64,000 bases of DNA from Deltaproteobacteria bacterium YD0425bin51. GTDB lineage: Bacteria > Desulfobacterota > Desulfobacteria > Desulfobacterales > YD0425bin51. The notes below the pieces were generated by a model, which worked only from the letters and a program-made list of their open reading frames with translations, had not been told where the DNA came from and did not search any database. The DNA is taken from positions 1 to 64,000 of the forward strand of contig PDZS01000024.1 of NCBI GenBank assembly GCA_002753225.1, written 5' to 3'. Made by a program: the position numbers and the translations under genes. Position 1 is the stretch's first letter. Each line of letters begins with the position of its first letter. This document shows positions 1 to 8,295 of this stretch, one piece after another.

Positions 1-706
1 CCAAGATATTTATAATATTTTTTGCAATATCTTCTATATCAGAAACTGCATTTTCACCTTGTTTTAAATATTTTTTATTGGTCTTAATAGATTTTGCATA
101 CTCTATCAAAGTCAGTCCTTCACGATTAAAATTTTCATAAATAGAACGGGCTGGATAGAGTGTTTTCAAACATTTCACATTTGCAGGCAAAACCTCATCA
201 AAATACTCCAGATATTTATCTATTTTAGATTGAGGATGTGTAAAAGCTGGAAGTACGTAAAACGAATTTTTCTTTTCAGGCGCAACTTTTATGATTTCTT
301 TTATAATTGGATAAAGGTTTTCAGCAAATGCCATTTCATCATTTGTTGAAGTTCTCATTGGAACAATTACCATATCTGAAAAAACACAGGCTACCTTTGT
401 ATGCAGTTTACTAGTGCTTTCACCAGGGGTATCTAATATTATTAGCTGATTGTGACTCGATATAGTCTTAATTCCCTCCTGCAATACTTCTTTTTGCGTA
501 CTAGAAATATGGTGAAATGATACATTTCCAGACCCTCTTTGAGCCTCTTCTCTTTCATTCCACCAATTTCTCAATGTTCCCTGAGGATCAAGTTCAACTA
601 ACGCAATTTTAGAGAATTTTTGGTTCATAGTCTGAGAAAAAGCTGTATTTAAAGCAAGAGTGCTTTTTCCAGTTCCTCCTTTAGTTTGAACATAGCTTAT
701 TATCAT
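1..706 (-). CDS. ParA/MinD-family ATPase (3' end outside window)
   Basis: A deviant Walker A motif, KGGTGKST, lies at about residues 9-16. It is followed by VELDPQGT (Walker A') and LIILDTPGEST (Walker B), the order found in ParA/Soj/MinD ATPases that position DNA or protein cargo. About 235 codons are visible and the frame is still open at base 1, so the C-terminus is missing. The start ATG at 704-706 lies just before the P-loop strand, as usual in this family. The Walker A' segment has VELDPQ where family members usually have D-x-DPQ. No partner gene is visible on this side. Cargo is unknown; the family call is firm, the role is not. Confidence 0.85.
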   Translation of the reverse strand, partial: MIISYVQTKGGTGKSTLALNTAFSQTMNQKFSKIALVELDPQGTLRNWWNEREEAQRGSGNVSFHHISSTQKEVLQEGIKTISSHNQLIILDTPGESTSKLHTKVACVFSDMVIVPMRTSTNDEMAFAENLYPIIKEIIKVAPEKKNSFYVLPAFTHPQSKIDKYLEYFDEVLPANVKCLKTLYPARSIYENFNREGLTLIEYAKSIKTNKKYLKQGENAVSDIEDIAKNIINIL

Positions 707-753
707 TATACCCTTCTATTATTATAAAAGTTATTGAGTTATTGAATAATATC

Positions 754-782
754 AAAATAAAAGAATCGTAAATATGTGTCAA
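754..782 (-). promoter_or_regulatory. Putative sigma70-type promoter for the ParA-like gene
   Basis: On the minus strand a perfect -35 box TTGACA (782-777) is followed after 17 bases by TATTTT (759-754), about 48 bases before the ATG at 706. Position and spacing fit a housekeeping promoter; the -10 box is only a partial match. Confidence 0.4.
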
Positions 783-858
783 GCCTAATAATATTTTTGT
801 GTTTTTGAGAAAGAAATTTCCTTTTGATTTAGTTTTGGTTTAACTTTATAATTAAAAG

Positions 859-1809
859 ATGATTAGTTTTTCAATTATCACTCCAACATATAACAGAAAA
901 AATATTATTTATCGATGTATTAAAAGCATTGCTTTACAAGGATATGAAGGTGTAGAGCATATTATTATTGATGATGGTTCTTCTGATGATACAGAAAATG
1001 AAGTTTTAAAACTGCAAAAAAACTTTTCTAAATCAGACATAAAATATATAAAATTGCCTCAAAATTTAGGCGTAAATAGAGCTAGAAATAAAGGAATTTT
1101 GTGCGCTAAAAATAATTTTGTAATTTTTTTAGATAGCGATGATTATCTTAAAAACAATGCTTTATTCAAAATAAATGAATATATCGAAAAAAATAAGGGG
1201 TATTTACATTACTTGTTTTTAACTGATGATATAGAAAAAAATCACGCTAAAAATCCTATTATAAAAAAAAAAACTTATCAGCTACACTTTTTTGATTGGC
1301 TATCTGGTAAAATCAGCGGAGATTTTGTAAATGTAATGGAAAAAAATTATCTATCAAAAATTCTTTTTCCAGATGATTTACGTATTTATGAAGGAGTTAA
1401 TTTTTTACGACTTTTTAAAGCTAGTAAAAAGCAATTATTTATAAAAGAAGTTATCATTATTAGGGAGAGAAACAGAGAAGACTCTCTAAGCAAGGAATAC
1501 ATAGTTAATAATAAAAAAGCTCTGTACACTGCTTATTTGTACCATAAAAAATCAATAGAATGGTTTTATTTTGATTATATTCATTTTAATTTGAAAACTA
1601 TTCTTATAAAAAAAATAAATAAAGCCATACGCCTTTCAATTGCCATAGGTAAATATGATGAATCCATAATATTTATAAAAAAACTCAGTGCTTTAAATAT
1701 TAACACAGCTATTTTTAAATTAATAACAAAACTTAGATTAGGTGAGATAGTTAAGTACTCAATTTATTTAAAAAATATGCTTATTAAAATCTCGTTAAAA
1801 ACCTTATGA
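859..1809 (+). CDS. Family 2 glycosyltransferase
   Basis: The N-terminus FSIITPTYNR and the IIIDDGSSDDT segment are the nucleotide-binding strands of a GT-A fold. FLDSDDYL near residue 95 carries the DxD-type metal site. The protein (316 aa) has no membrane segment, so it is probably a cytosolic or peripheral enzyme adding a sugar to an LPS O-antigen or capsule intermediate. The C-terminal half is lysine-, asparagine- and isoleucine-rich and not recognisable, and the gene is strikingly AT-rich even for this window. Its end overlaps the convergent flippase gene by 26 bases. Sugar donor and acceptor cannot be read from the sequence. Confidence 0.85.
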   Translation: MISFSIITPTYNRKNIIYRCIKSIALQGYEGVEHIIIDDGSSDDTENEVLKLQKNFSKSDIKYIKLPQNLGVNRARNKGILCAKNNFVIFLDSDDYLKNNALFKINEYIEKNKGYLHYLFLTDDIEKNHAKNPIIKKKTYQLHFFDWLSGKISGDFVNVMEKNYLSKILFPDDLRIYEGVNFLRLFKASKKQLFIKEVIIIRERNREDSLSKEYIVNNKKALYTAYLYHKKSIEWFYFDYIHFNLKTILIKKINKAIRLSIAIGKYDESIIFIKKLSALNINTAIFKLITKLRLGEIVKYSIYLKNMLIKISLKTL

Positions 1810-3298
1810 ATTCCATTAAACTCTGCCTGTTAAATATCCATGATAAAAGAATGTAAATAATTATAGCAAAGCATATTTGAAATCCAAGATAAAACGAAAT
1901 GGACAGATATAAATCAAAAAAGTTAAAAAGATTTATGGTTATTGCCATACAAAGAGCTAAAATAATTGGCAAACCAATTGTTCGGATATAATCAATAAAG
2001 CAGTGTCCTATAATCCTTCGAATAAAAACATAATAAAGGAGTAAAGATAAAACTATTTGCAAAAATGTCATAGATAAAGCCACTTTTTCTGGGGTTAAAT
2101 TTTTTCCAGAAGCATAAATAACAGCAGGTATTATAAAAAGAAGCGCACAACTCCAATAAAAATGCCAATTAATATAGCCTTTAGCATAGATAAGATTTGT
2201 TCCTGCATTATCAATTGATCTGACAAGAGAGCAGAATGTCAATATCTGTATAGTAGATATAGCTGGCACCCATTGTTCACCCAAAAAAATAGGTATTGCA
2301 TTTGATGCAATTGCCGAAAATCCAATCAGGATTGGTGCATTAATAAATGTTAACATTTGTATCATTTTAAGATACCCTTTTTTTAATATAGGAATATCTT
2401 CCTGAACAATAGAAAAAATAGGAAAAGCCACTGTAGTAAGAATTGGATTAATTTTTTGCACAATCGTAAAAGCAAGACGCGATGCCATATCATAATAACC
2501 TAAAGCTGAACTTCCTAATACTATTCCAATAATCAACTGATCGATTCGCGCACCTAATAAGCTTGCTGATACAATACCAACACGATAAATACCAAAGCTT
2601 AGGTAATCCTTAAGATTAGATATTTTGAAATAAAATAATGGTCTACTTAGTTTGGACCACCCATAATAGGTAAAAAATAAACTTTGTACAATTATCTTGC
2701 TCATTTGACCAAAGACTAGTGACCATACACCTTGTTTAAAATAAGCTAAAATAATTGCCACAATCAATCCTGTAAACATAGATCCAATTTCAATAAATGC
2801 AAGAATATCGAATTTAAGTGATTTGCTTAAGATAGATTGAAATTGACTGCCAAAAGGTGAAATTATAAAAACTAATGAAAATACCCAAATTATTTCCTTT
2901 AATTCTTTTATATGGAGTATTTTAGCAACTATTGGCGAAAATATTATGAGTAAAATAAAGATGCAAATACCTACACATATATTAAACCAATAAAGTGTTG
3001 AAAGTTCCTCTATCTTTGGATCTTTTCGCTGAATAATTGCTGTTGAAAGCCCCATGTCTGCATAGATTTGAGAAAATTCAACTATAATCATAACCATTGC
3101 CATTAAGCCAAAATCTTTGGGTAAAAGCATATGACCAAGTATTGTAATTTGTGTAAATTGAATAAATACAGAGACTACAGATGCTATTGCAGTCCATTGA
3201 ACTCCATGAGAGGCTTTAGTTTTTAGAGAATTAGTGAAAGTAATATCAGTTGACCCCAATTTTATAATTGATAGAAAATGACAAAAAAGGATTGCCAA
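1784..3298 (-). CDS. Polysaccharide flippase (Wzx/PST type)
   Basis: About 14 hydrophobic segments run through 504 residues. The N-terminal pattern SLKTKASHGVQW followed by a first membrane helix, and the DFGLMAMV segment, match the lipopolysaccharide PST (WzxC-like) exporters, which flip lipid-linked sugar units across the inner membrane. The start is uncertain: the TTG at 3298 has no ribosome site, and a TTG at 3259 would give a more typical N-terminus. The gene is convergent with the glycosyltransferase and probably part of the same surface-polysaccharide locus. The substrate is unknown. Confidence 0.85.
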   Translation of the reverse strand: MAILFCHFLSIIKLGSTDITFTNSLKTKASHGVQWTAIASVVSVFIQFTQITILGHMLLPKDFGLMAMVMIIVEFSQIYADMGLSTAIIQRKDPKIEELSTLYWFNICVGICIFILLIIFSPIVAKILHIKELKEIIWVFSLVFIISPFGSQFQSILSKSLKFDILAFIEIGSMFTGLIVAIILAYFKQGVWSLVFGQMSKIIVQSLFFTYYGWSKLSRPLFYFKISNLKDYLSFGIYRVGIVSASLLGARIDQLIIGIVLGSSALGYYDMASRLAFTIVQKINPILTTVAFPIFSIVQEDIPILKKGYLKMIQMLTFINAPILIGFSAIASNAIPIFLGEQWVPAISTIQILTFCSLVRSIDNAGTNLIYAKGYINWHFYWSCALLFIIPAVIYASGKNLTPEKVALSMTFLQIVLSLLLYYVFIRRIIGHCFIDYIRTIGLPIILALCMAITINLFNFFDLYLSISFYLGFQICFAIIIYILLSWIFNRQSLMEFIRFLTRF

Positions 3299-3370
3299 AA
3301 AAAGATATTTAAATTAAATAATTATTTCAGTTTATCAACATAAGTAACATATTATATTATAGTTGTAAAA

Positions 3371-3748
3371 ATGAAAAAGCTCACCTACTCTCAGATAAAA
3401 GATACAGGTTTGTTAGTTGTACTGATATTGTTATTAATAATTTATTTTAATAAACAATATTATCTTATTCAATACGCTATTGCTGCTCTATTATTAACGA
3501 TAGTATATCCTTCATTTTTCAAATTATTAGCATATATTTGGATTGGTTTTTCTAATAAACTAGGATCTATAACTTCAAAAATTTCACTAACAATAATTTT
3601 TTTATTTGTAGTCACTCCTGTTGGATTGATTAGACGAGCAGCTAATAGAGACTCAATGCAGCTTAAGCTATGGAAAAAGGGAAAAGAATCAACACTTATA
3701 GAGCGTAATATTCTTTTTTCTGAAAAAGATTTTAAAAGACCTTTTTAA
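3371..3748 (+). CDS. SxtJ-like small membrane protein
   Basis: This 125-residue protein has two to three N-terminal membrane helices, a further helix (ISLTIIFLFVVTPVGLIRR), and a conserved-looking basic tail with QLKLWKKG. That layout matches the SxtJ family, found beside O-carbamoyltransferases in saxitoxin and many polysaccharide clusters. Here it is followed by a DUF5989-like mini-protein and a carbamoyltransferase, the usual companions. Its biochemical role is not established; a membrane scaffold for the carbamoyltransferase is a guess. No good ribosome site precedes the ATG. Confidence 0.75.
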   Translation: MKKLTYSQIKDTGLLVVLILLLIIYFNKQYYLIQYAIAALLLTIVYPSFFKLLAYIWIGFSNKLGSITSKISLTIIFLFVVTPVGLIRRAANRDSMQLKLWKKGKESTLIERNILFSEKDFKRPF

Positions 3749-3766
3749 ATATAGAGGAAAGTTAGT

Positions 3767-3916
3767 GTGGATTTCTTAAAAGATCTATGGGATTTCATGA
3801 GAATTAGAAAAAAATATTGGTTATTACCGATAATTATTATCTTAATTCTTTTTGGAGGCTTAATTATTCTTAGCAGTGGTTCAGCAGTCGCTCCATTTAT
3901 ATATACGTTATTCTAA
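3767..3916 (+). CDS. DUF5989-like 49-residue membrane protein
   Basis: A short frame starts with GTG at 3767, preceded by GAGGAAAG at 3754-3761, and ends at TAA 3914-3916. The product begins MDFLKDLWDFMRIRKKYW, then has one strong membrane helix (IIIILILFGGLIIL) and the tail SGSAVAPFIYTLF. This is the characteristic pattern of the DUF5989 mini-proteins encoded between SxtJ-like and carbamoyltransferase genes. It lies 18 bases after the SxtJ-like gene and 9 before the carbamoyltransferase, so the three are probably co-transcribed. It is easy to miss because of its size and GTG start. Function unknown. Confidence 0.8.
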   Translation: MDFLKDLWDFMRIRKKYWLLPIIIILILFGGLIILSSGSAVAPFIYTLF

Positions 3917-3925
3917 GAAAATAAT

Positions 3926-5797
3926 ATGAGCAATCTAATTCTTGGAATATCAGCATATTATCATGATAGTGCAGCAGCATTATTAGAAGATGGCGAGATT
4001 TTAGCTGCAGCTCAAGAAGAGCGCTTTACAAGAAAAAAACATGACCCTTCTTTTCCTTCAAACGCAGTTAGTTATGTATTATCAGAAGGTGGTATAGGAA
4101 TATCTGACCTTAACTCGATAATATTTTATGATAAACCATTTCTTAAATTAGAAAGACTCCTTGAAACATACCATGCCTTTGCGCCCAAAGGTTTAAGAAG
4201 TTTCCTGTCTGCAATTCCAGTTTGGATAAAAGAAAAGCTATTTATGCGCAAAATGATATGGAAAGAACTTGAAAAAATCGAAAATAAAAAAATAGATAAC
4301 CCTCCACAACTATTATTTTCAGAGCATCATCTATCTCATGCAGCAAGTGCTTTTTATCCATCCCCATTTGATAAAGCAGCTATTTTAACAATAGACGGCG
4401 TAGGTGAATGGTCAACTATGACAATAGGCTTAGGAGATGGTAAAAATATTACTATATTAAAGGAACAGTTTTTTCCCCATTCTTTAGGACTACTCTACTC
4501 CGCAGTAACTTATTACTGCGGTTTCAAAGTAAATAGCGGAGAATATAAATTAATGGGTCTTGCTCCTTATGGTAATATTAATAGTGATCGCACAAAAACA
4601 TATTTTAAGCTAATTTTGGATAATATAATTGATATAAGAGAAGATGGCTCTATTATTTTAAATATGGAATACTTTGATTATGCAACTGGTCTTAAAATGT
4701 GTAATGAGAAAAAGTGGACAAAATTGTTCGGCATACCCAAACAACCATATGATAATGAACCAACTCAGCCTTATATGGACTTAGCTTGTGCATTTCAACT
4801 TGTAACTGAAGATGTTGTTATGAAAATAGCATACACTGCCAAAAAGCTTACAGGATGCACAAATTTAGTAATGGCAGGAGGAGTAGCTCTTAACTGTGTC
4901 GCAAATGGTAAACTTTTACGAAGTAAAATTTTTGATAATATTTGGATACAGCCTGCAGCAGGAGACGCTGGAGGAGCATTAGGCGCTGCTTATGCTGCAT
5001 ACCACATTTGCCAGGGAAAAGAAAGACAGATATATCCTAATAATAAAGACAAAATGTTTGGATGTTATATAGGACCAGGATTTAATAACAATCATGTTAA
5101 ACATCTTTGTAGAAAATATAACGCTGTTTGTAAAAAATATAATGATTTTAATTCTTTATCTATAGAAGTTGCAGAGCTTCTTGCAAATGGAAAAGTTGTA
5201 GGATGGTTTCAAGGAAGAATGGAATGGGGACCAAGAGCGCTTGGTAATAGAAGTATTTTAGCAGACCCAAGAAATCCTGAAATGCAGAAAAAGCTAAATT
5301 TAAAGATAAAATACCGAGAAGGTTTTAGACCCTTTGCTCCTTCAGTATTATTAGAAGATACTGAAAAATATTTTGAATTAAGAATAGCTTCACCATATAT
5401 GCTTTTAGTTGCTCCTGTTCAAGAAAAAAATCGAAAGTCTTTACCTACAGGATATTCTGAATTGAAATTATATGAAAGATTATATTATCCACGCTCTGAT
5501 ATTCCTGTTATAACACATATTGATTATTCTGCTAGAATACAGACTGTTGATAAAGAAACTAACGGAAGATACTGGCATTTAATTAATGCATTTAAGGAAA
5601 TAACAGGTTATGGAATTATTGTAAATACTAGTTTCAATGTAAGAGGAGAACCAATTGTTTGTACGCCAGAAGATGCATACCTATGTTTCATGAAAACGAA
5701 TATGGATTGGCTTGTAATTGAAGATTTCCTTTTTGATAAGAGTAACCAGCCTGAATTAGAAAAAAAAATAAAAAAAGATAGTTATGAACCAGATTAA
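3926..5797 (+). CDS. O-carbamoyltransferase (NodU/CmcH/TobZ family)
   Basis: Residues 1-380 form the N-terminal (Kae1-like, ATP-handling) domain, with HDSAAALLEDG, the metal-binding HHLSHAASAF, and the glycine-rich GGVALNCVANGK. The C-terminal YrdC-like carbamoyltransferase domain has GRMEWGPRALGNRSIL and FRPFAPSV. Family enzymes transfer carbamoyl from carbamoyl phosphate, through carbamoyl-AMP, to a sugar or other hydroxyl. The length of 623 aa is normal. With the SxtJ-like and DUF5989-like genes upstream, it probably modifies a surface glycan. Its last bases overlap the convergent radical SAM gene by 4. Confidence 0.92.
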   Translation: MSNLILGISAYYHDSAAALLEDGEILAAAQEERFTRKKHDPSFPSNAVSYVLSEGGIGISDLNSIIFYDKPFLKLERLLETYHAFAPKGLRSFLSAIPVWIKEKLFMRKMIWKELEKIENKKIDNPPQLLFSEHHLSHAASAFYPSPFDKAAILTIDGVGEWSTMTIGLGDGKNITILKEQFFPHSLGLLYSAVTYYCGFKVNSGEYKLMGLAPYGNINSDRTKTYFKLILDNIIDIREDGSIILNMEYFDYATGLKMCNEKKWTKLFGIPKQPYDNEPTQPYMDLACAFQLVTEDVVMKIAYTAKKLTGCTNLVMAGGVALNCVANGKLLRSKIFDNIWIQPAAGDAGGALGAAYAAYHICQGKERQIYPNNKDKMFGCYIGPGFNNNHVKHLCRKYNAVCKKYNDFNSLSIEVAELLANGKVVGWFQGRMEWGPRALGNRSILADPRNPEMQKKLNLKIKYREGFRPFAPSVLLEDTEKYFELRIASPYMLLVAPVQEKNRKSLPTGYSELKLYERLYYPRSDIPVITHIDYSARIQTVDKETNGRYWHLINAFKEITGYGIIVNTSFNVRGEPIVCTPEDAYLCFMKTNMDWLVIEDFLFDKSNQPELEKKIKKDSYEPD

Positions 5798-6720
5798 AAA
5801 ACAACCTGAAAAGGCTCATCTCTTTTAAAATCAGGGAGGTAATAGGAAGGACTATGCATGTCCTGAATCCATCCATTTGAAAATCCTAATTCATCAATCT
5901 TTAAAATCAATTTTTCATATTCATCTTTTGTTATATTTCTTTTTAAAATAGGATGGTTTTCTACATTTTTAATTGGAAAATATTGCGACATTATAGAAAT
6001 ATGGATATTTGGTGAAAGTTCATATGCAATATATTCTAAAATTTTAAGACTTTCGCTTACATGATTAGGAAGGACTAAGTGTCTTATGATAATACCTGAT
6101 CTACAAACTCCATTATCATCAAGTCTAAGGGATGATCCTTTTTGATAATGCATCTCTTTTATGGCTTTTTTTGCAGCATCTGGATAATCTGGTGCATCTG
6201 AATATTCTTTAGCTGTTTTGTTATCTATATATTTAAAATCTGGCAGATAAACATCAATTAAACCTTCTATCATGCGAAGGGTTCCTGCTTTATCGTAGGC
6301 ATTTGTGTTATATACTATTGTAGGATGTTTACCAATTTTTTTTAATTCATTTATTATCCTTGCAACCTGTGGAATATTGTGAGAAGGAGATACAAATCCT
6401 ATTGTGTCTATTCCTTGATCCAAAATACTTAGGATACGTTTAATCACTTCTTCTAAAGTAAATTTATAGAGGACAACTTCACCTATATTTCTACTTATCT
6501 GAATATTTTGACAATAGATACACTGCATATTGCAATGAGAAAAGAATATATTACAGATCCCTTTTTCTCCTCCTAATACAGGTTCTTCCCCTTTATGTAA
6601 ACAAATAGATGCTATATTAAAATTAGCATCTGTATTGCAATAACCCAATTTTTTTGAAAATCTATTGGAATTGCAATTACGAGGGCATAGAGAGCATTTT
6701 TCTAATATATTCCAAAGCAT
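5794..6720 (-). CDS. Radical SAM protein, PflX-like (COG1313)
   Basis: The radical SAM cluster motif CX3CX2C is C63, C67 and C70 (HCNMQCIYCQN). A second N-terminal cysteine set, C9-X2-C12-X3-C16 ... C28 (CSLCPRNC ... GYC), is typical of the uncharacterised PflX group, which resembles pyruvate formate-lyase activating enzymes. The family presumably uses S-adenosylmethionine and a [4Fe-4S] cluster; no substrate is established, and no glycyl-radical enzyme lies nearby. The start ATG at 6720 lies inside the end of the CCA-transferase gene (44-base overlap), implying translational coupling. Confidence 0.85.
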   Translation of the reverse strand: MLWNILEKCSLCPRNCNSNRFSKKLGYCNTDANFNIASICLHKGEEPVLGGEKGICNIFFSHCNMQCIYCQNIQISRNIGEVVLYKFTLEEVIKRILSILDQGIDTIGFVSPSHNIPQVARIINELKKIGKHPTIVYNTNAYDKAGTLRMIEGLIDVYLPDFKYIDNKTAKEYSDAPDYPDAAKKAIKEMHYQKGSSLRLDDNGVCRSGIIIRHLVLPNHVSESLKILEYIAYELSPNIHISIMSQYFPIKNVENHPILKRNITKDEYEKLILKIDELGFSNGWIQDMHSPSYYLPDFKRDEPFQVVF

Positions 6721-8098
6721 TTTCTTTTGTTGTTATTTCTCCAATATCTTGCATTTCTCGAATGATTTTAAGTAAGTTTCCCATATTAGGACCTGGCAAA
6801 ACACCAATTTGAATAAGATCATTTCCTGTAATTAAACTCGGTTTTTGAAAACTGTTTTTTATACCATCAAAATATAATTTCAATGTTTCTTTTACCCATT
6901 TTATAAGTTCTATTTTTTCTTCTATAGAACTGCTTTTGCCAAGAGCGCTGTTTGCATCAGCAATTGATAAAATAAGTATGGCAATAGAATCATCATAAAC
7001 TTCCCTAAACCATCTGAAAAGAGTCTTTTGTTTTACTTTAGAATCATTTAAACCAAGTGGTCTCATATGACCATCTATAATTTTATATAAATAGTCAATC
7101 TCATAATTGCTCATTTTAAGGCGCTCTCCTATATTTCTAATGATTTCTGCGCCAATATGCTCATGTTCATAAAAAACTACTTTATTTTCTATTATTTTAC
7201 GTGCGCAAGGCTTTCCAATGTCATGTAACAAAGCTGCAAGTTTTAACAAATATATATGATCATTAGCATTTAAATATGATTTAATCGGCTCTTCATAATT
7301 ACCAAAATAATCATCTATATTCGATAATATTTTTTCACATTCTTGCAAAGTCATTAGAGAATGGTCCCAAACATCTAAATGGTGAAACGTATTTTGGCCG
7401 CACCCTTTCATTAGCAAAATTTCTGGAAATATTGTTTCAAGTACTTTATCTAAATCCATATCAAGAATTGTTTTATAGGCTTTATCTGACTTAACTATTC
7501 CTTTTAATTCTACTAATTTTCTTTCAGAAGCAACATTGTCCAAAAGATTTAAATATTTTTTAATCATATCTTTAGTTTTAGACTCTATTTTAAAATCAAG
7601 AACAGCAGAAAACCTATAAGCTCTAAGTATACGCAAAGGATCATTTTTTAAACTTTCAGGTGATACCATTCTGACAATCTTGTTTTCTAAGAGGTCTGAT
7701 TTCCCATTAAAAGGATCTATCAGTTTCTCGAATTTTCCTTCTTTATTTATGGATATAGCCATTGCATTGATTGTAAAATCACGATTACTTAAATCTTCTA
7801 TTATATCTTTTCCTTGAAATGAAGATATATCTATTTCATCGTGCAAGCCTGTTTTAACTTTGCGAACAACACGGTATGTGCTTTTTATCTCATCATTTTT
7901 AAATAGATTTACTATTGTGGCATTATGCTTTTTTTGGAGAATTTTTGATAAATAGTAAGCATCATTGCAGACTATATCTAAGTCTTTGGATTCTCTTAGA
8001 ATAATAAAATCTCGAACTGCTCCGCCAACTAAATAAACAGGTAAAGGGAGTTTACTAAATCCTTCAAACCAACTTGAAACCTGATCACTAATTTTCAT
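6677..8098 (-). CDS. cca: tRNA nucleotidyltransferase / poly(A) polymerase family with HD domain
   Basis: The N-terminus VYLVGGAVRDFI and SKDLDIVC form the class II nucleotidyltransferase G-[GS]..D-x-D site. RDFTINAMAI and LRILRAYRFSA follow, as in CCA-adding enzymes. A C-terminal HD phosphohydrolase domain has LAALLHDIGKP. It should repair or add the tRNA 3' CCA end, although PcnB-type or A-adding specialists share the fold. I start at the ATG at 8098 (473 aa) because GGA sits 6 bases upstream; an ATG at 8104 and a frame reaching 8158 are less likely. It is co-directional and overlapping with the radical SAM gene. Confidence 0.88.
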   Translation of the reverse strand: MKISDQVSSWFEGFSKLPLPVYLVGGAVRDFIILRESKDLDIVCNDAYYLSKILQKKHNATIVNLFKNDEIKSTYRVVRKVKTGLHDEIDISSFQGKDIIEDLSNRDFTINAMAISINKEGKFEKLIDPFNGKSDLLENKIVRMVSPESLKNDPLRILRAYRFSAVLDFKIESKTKDMIKKYLNLLDNVASERKLVELKGIVKSDKAYKTILDMDLDKVLETIFPEILLMKGCGQNTFHHLDVWDHSLMTLQECEKILSNIDDYFGNYEEPIKSYLNANDHIYLLKLAALLHDIGKPCARKIIENKVVFYEHEHIGAEIIRNIGERLKMSNYEIDYLYKIIDGHMRPLGLNDSKVKQKTLFRWFREVYDDSIAILILSIADANSALGKSSSIEEKIELIKWVKETLKLYFDGIKNSFQKPSLITGNDLIQIGVLPGPNMGNLLKIIREMQDIGEITTKENALEYIRKMLSMPS

Positions 8099-8295
8099 TT
8101 TCATTCCAATATTTTGCCATATCATGCAAGATATCGCAAGTATTCTTAAATCTCTCAAAAAAAGTAAAATTTATGAAGACATTTCTTGTAACAATATGTT
8201 ATAAAAAATTTGCCTTTAAAAAAAAAATGTGGAATAACATGGTATTTATTTTAATTCATAAATATTAATACCCAATTAAGGAGTTAAATCATATT

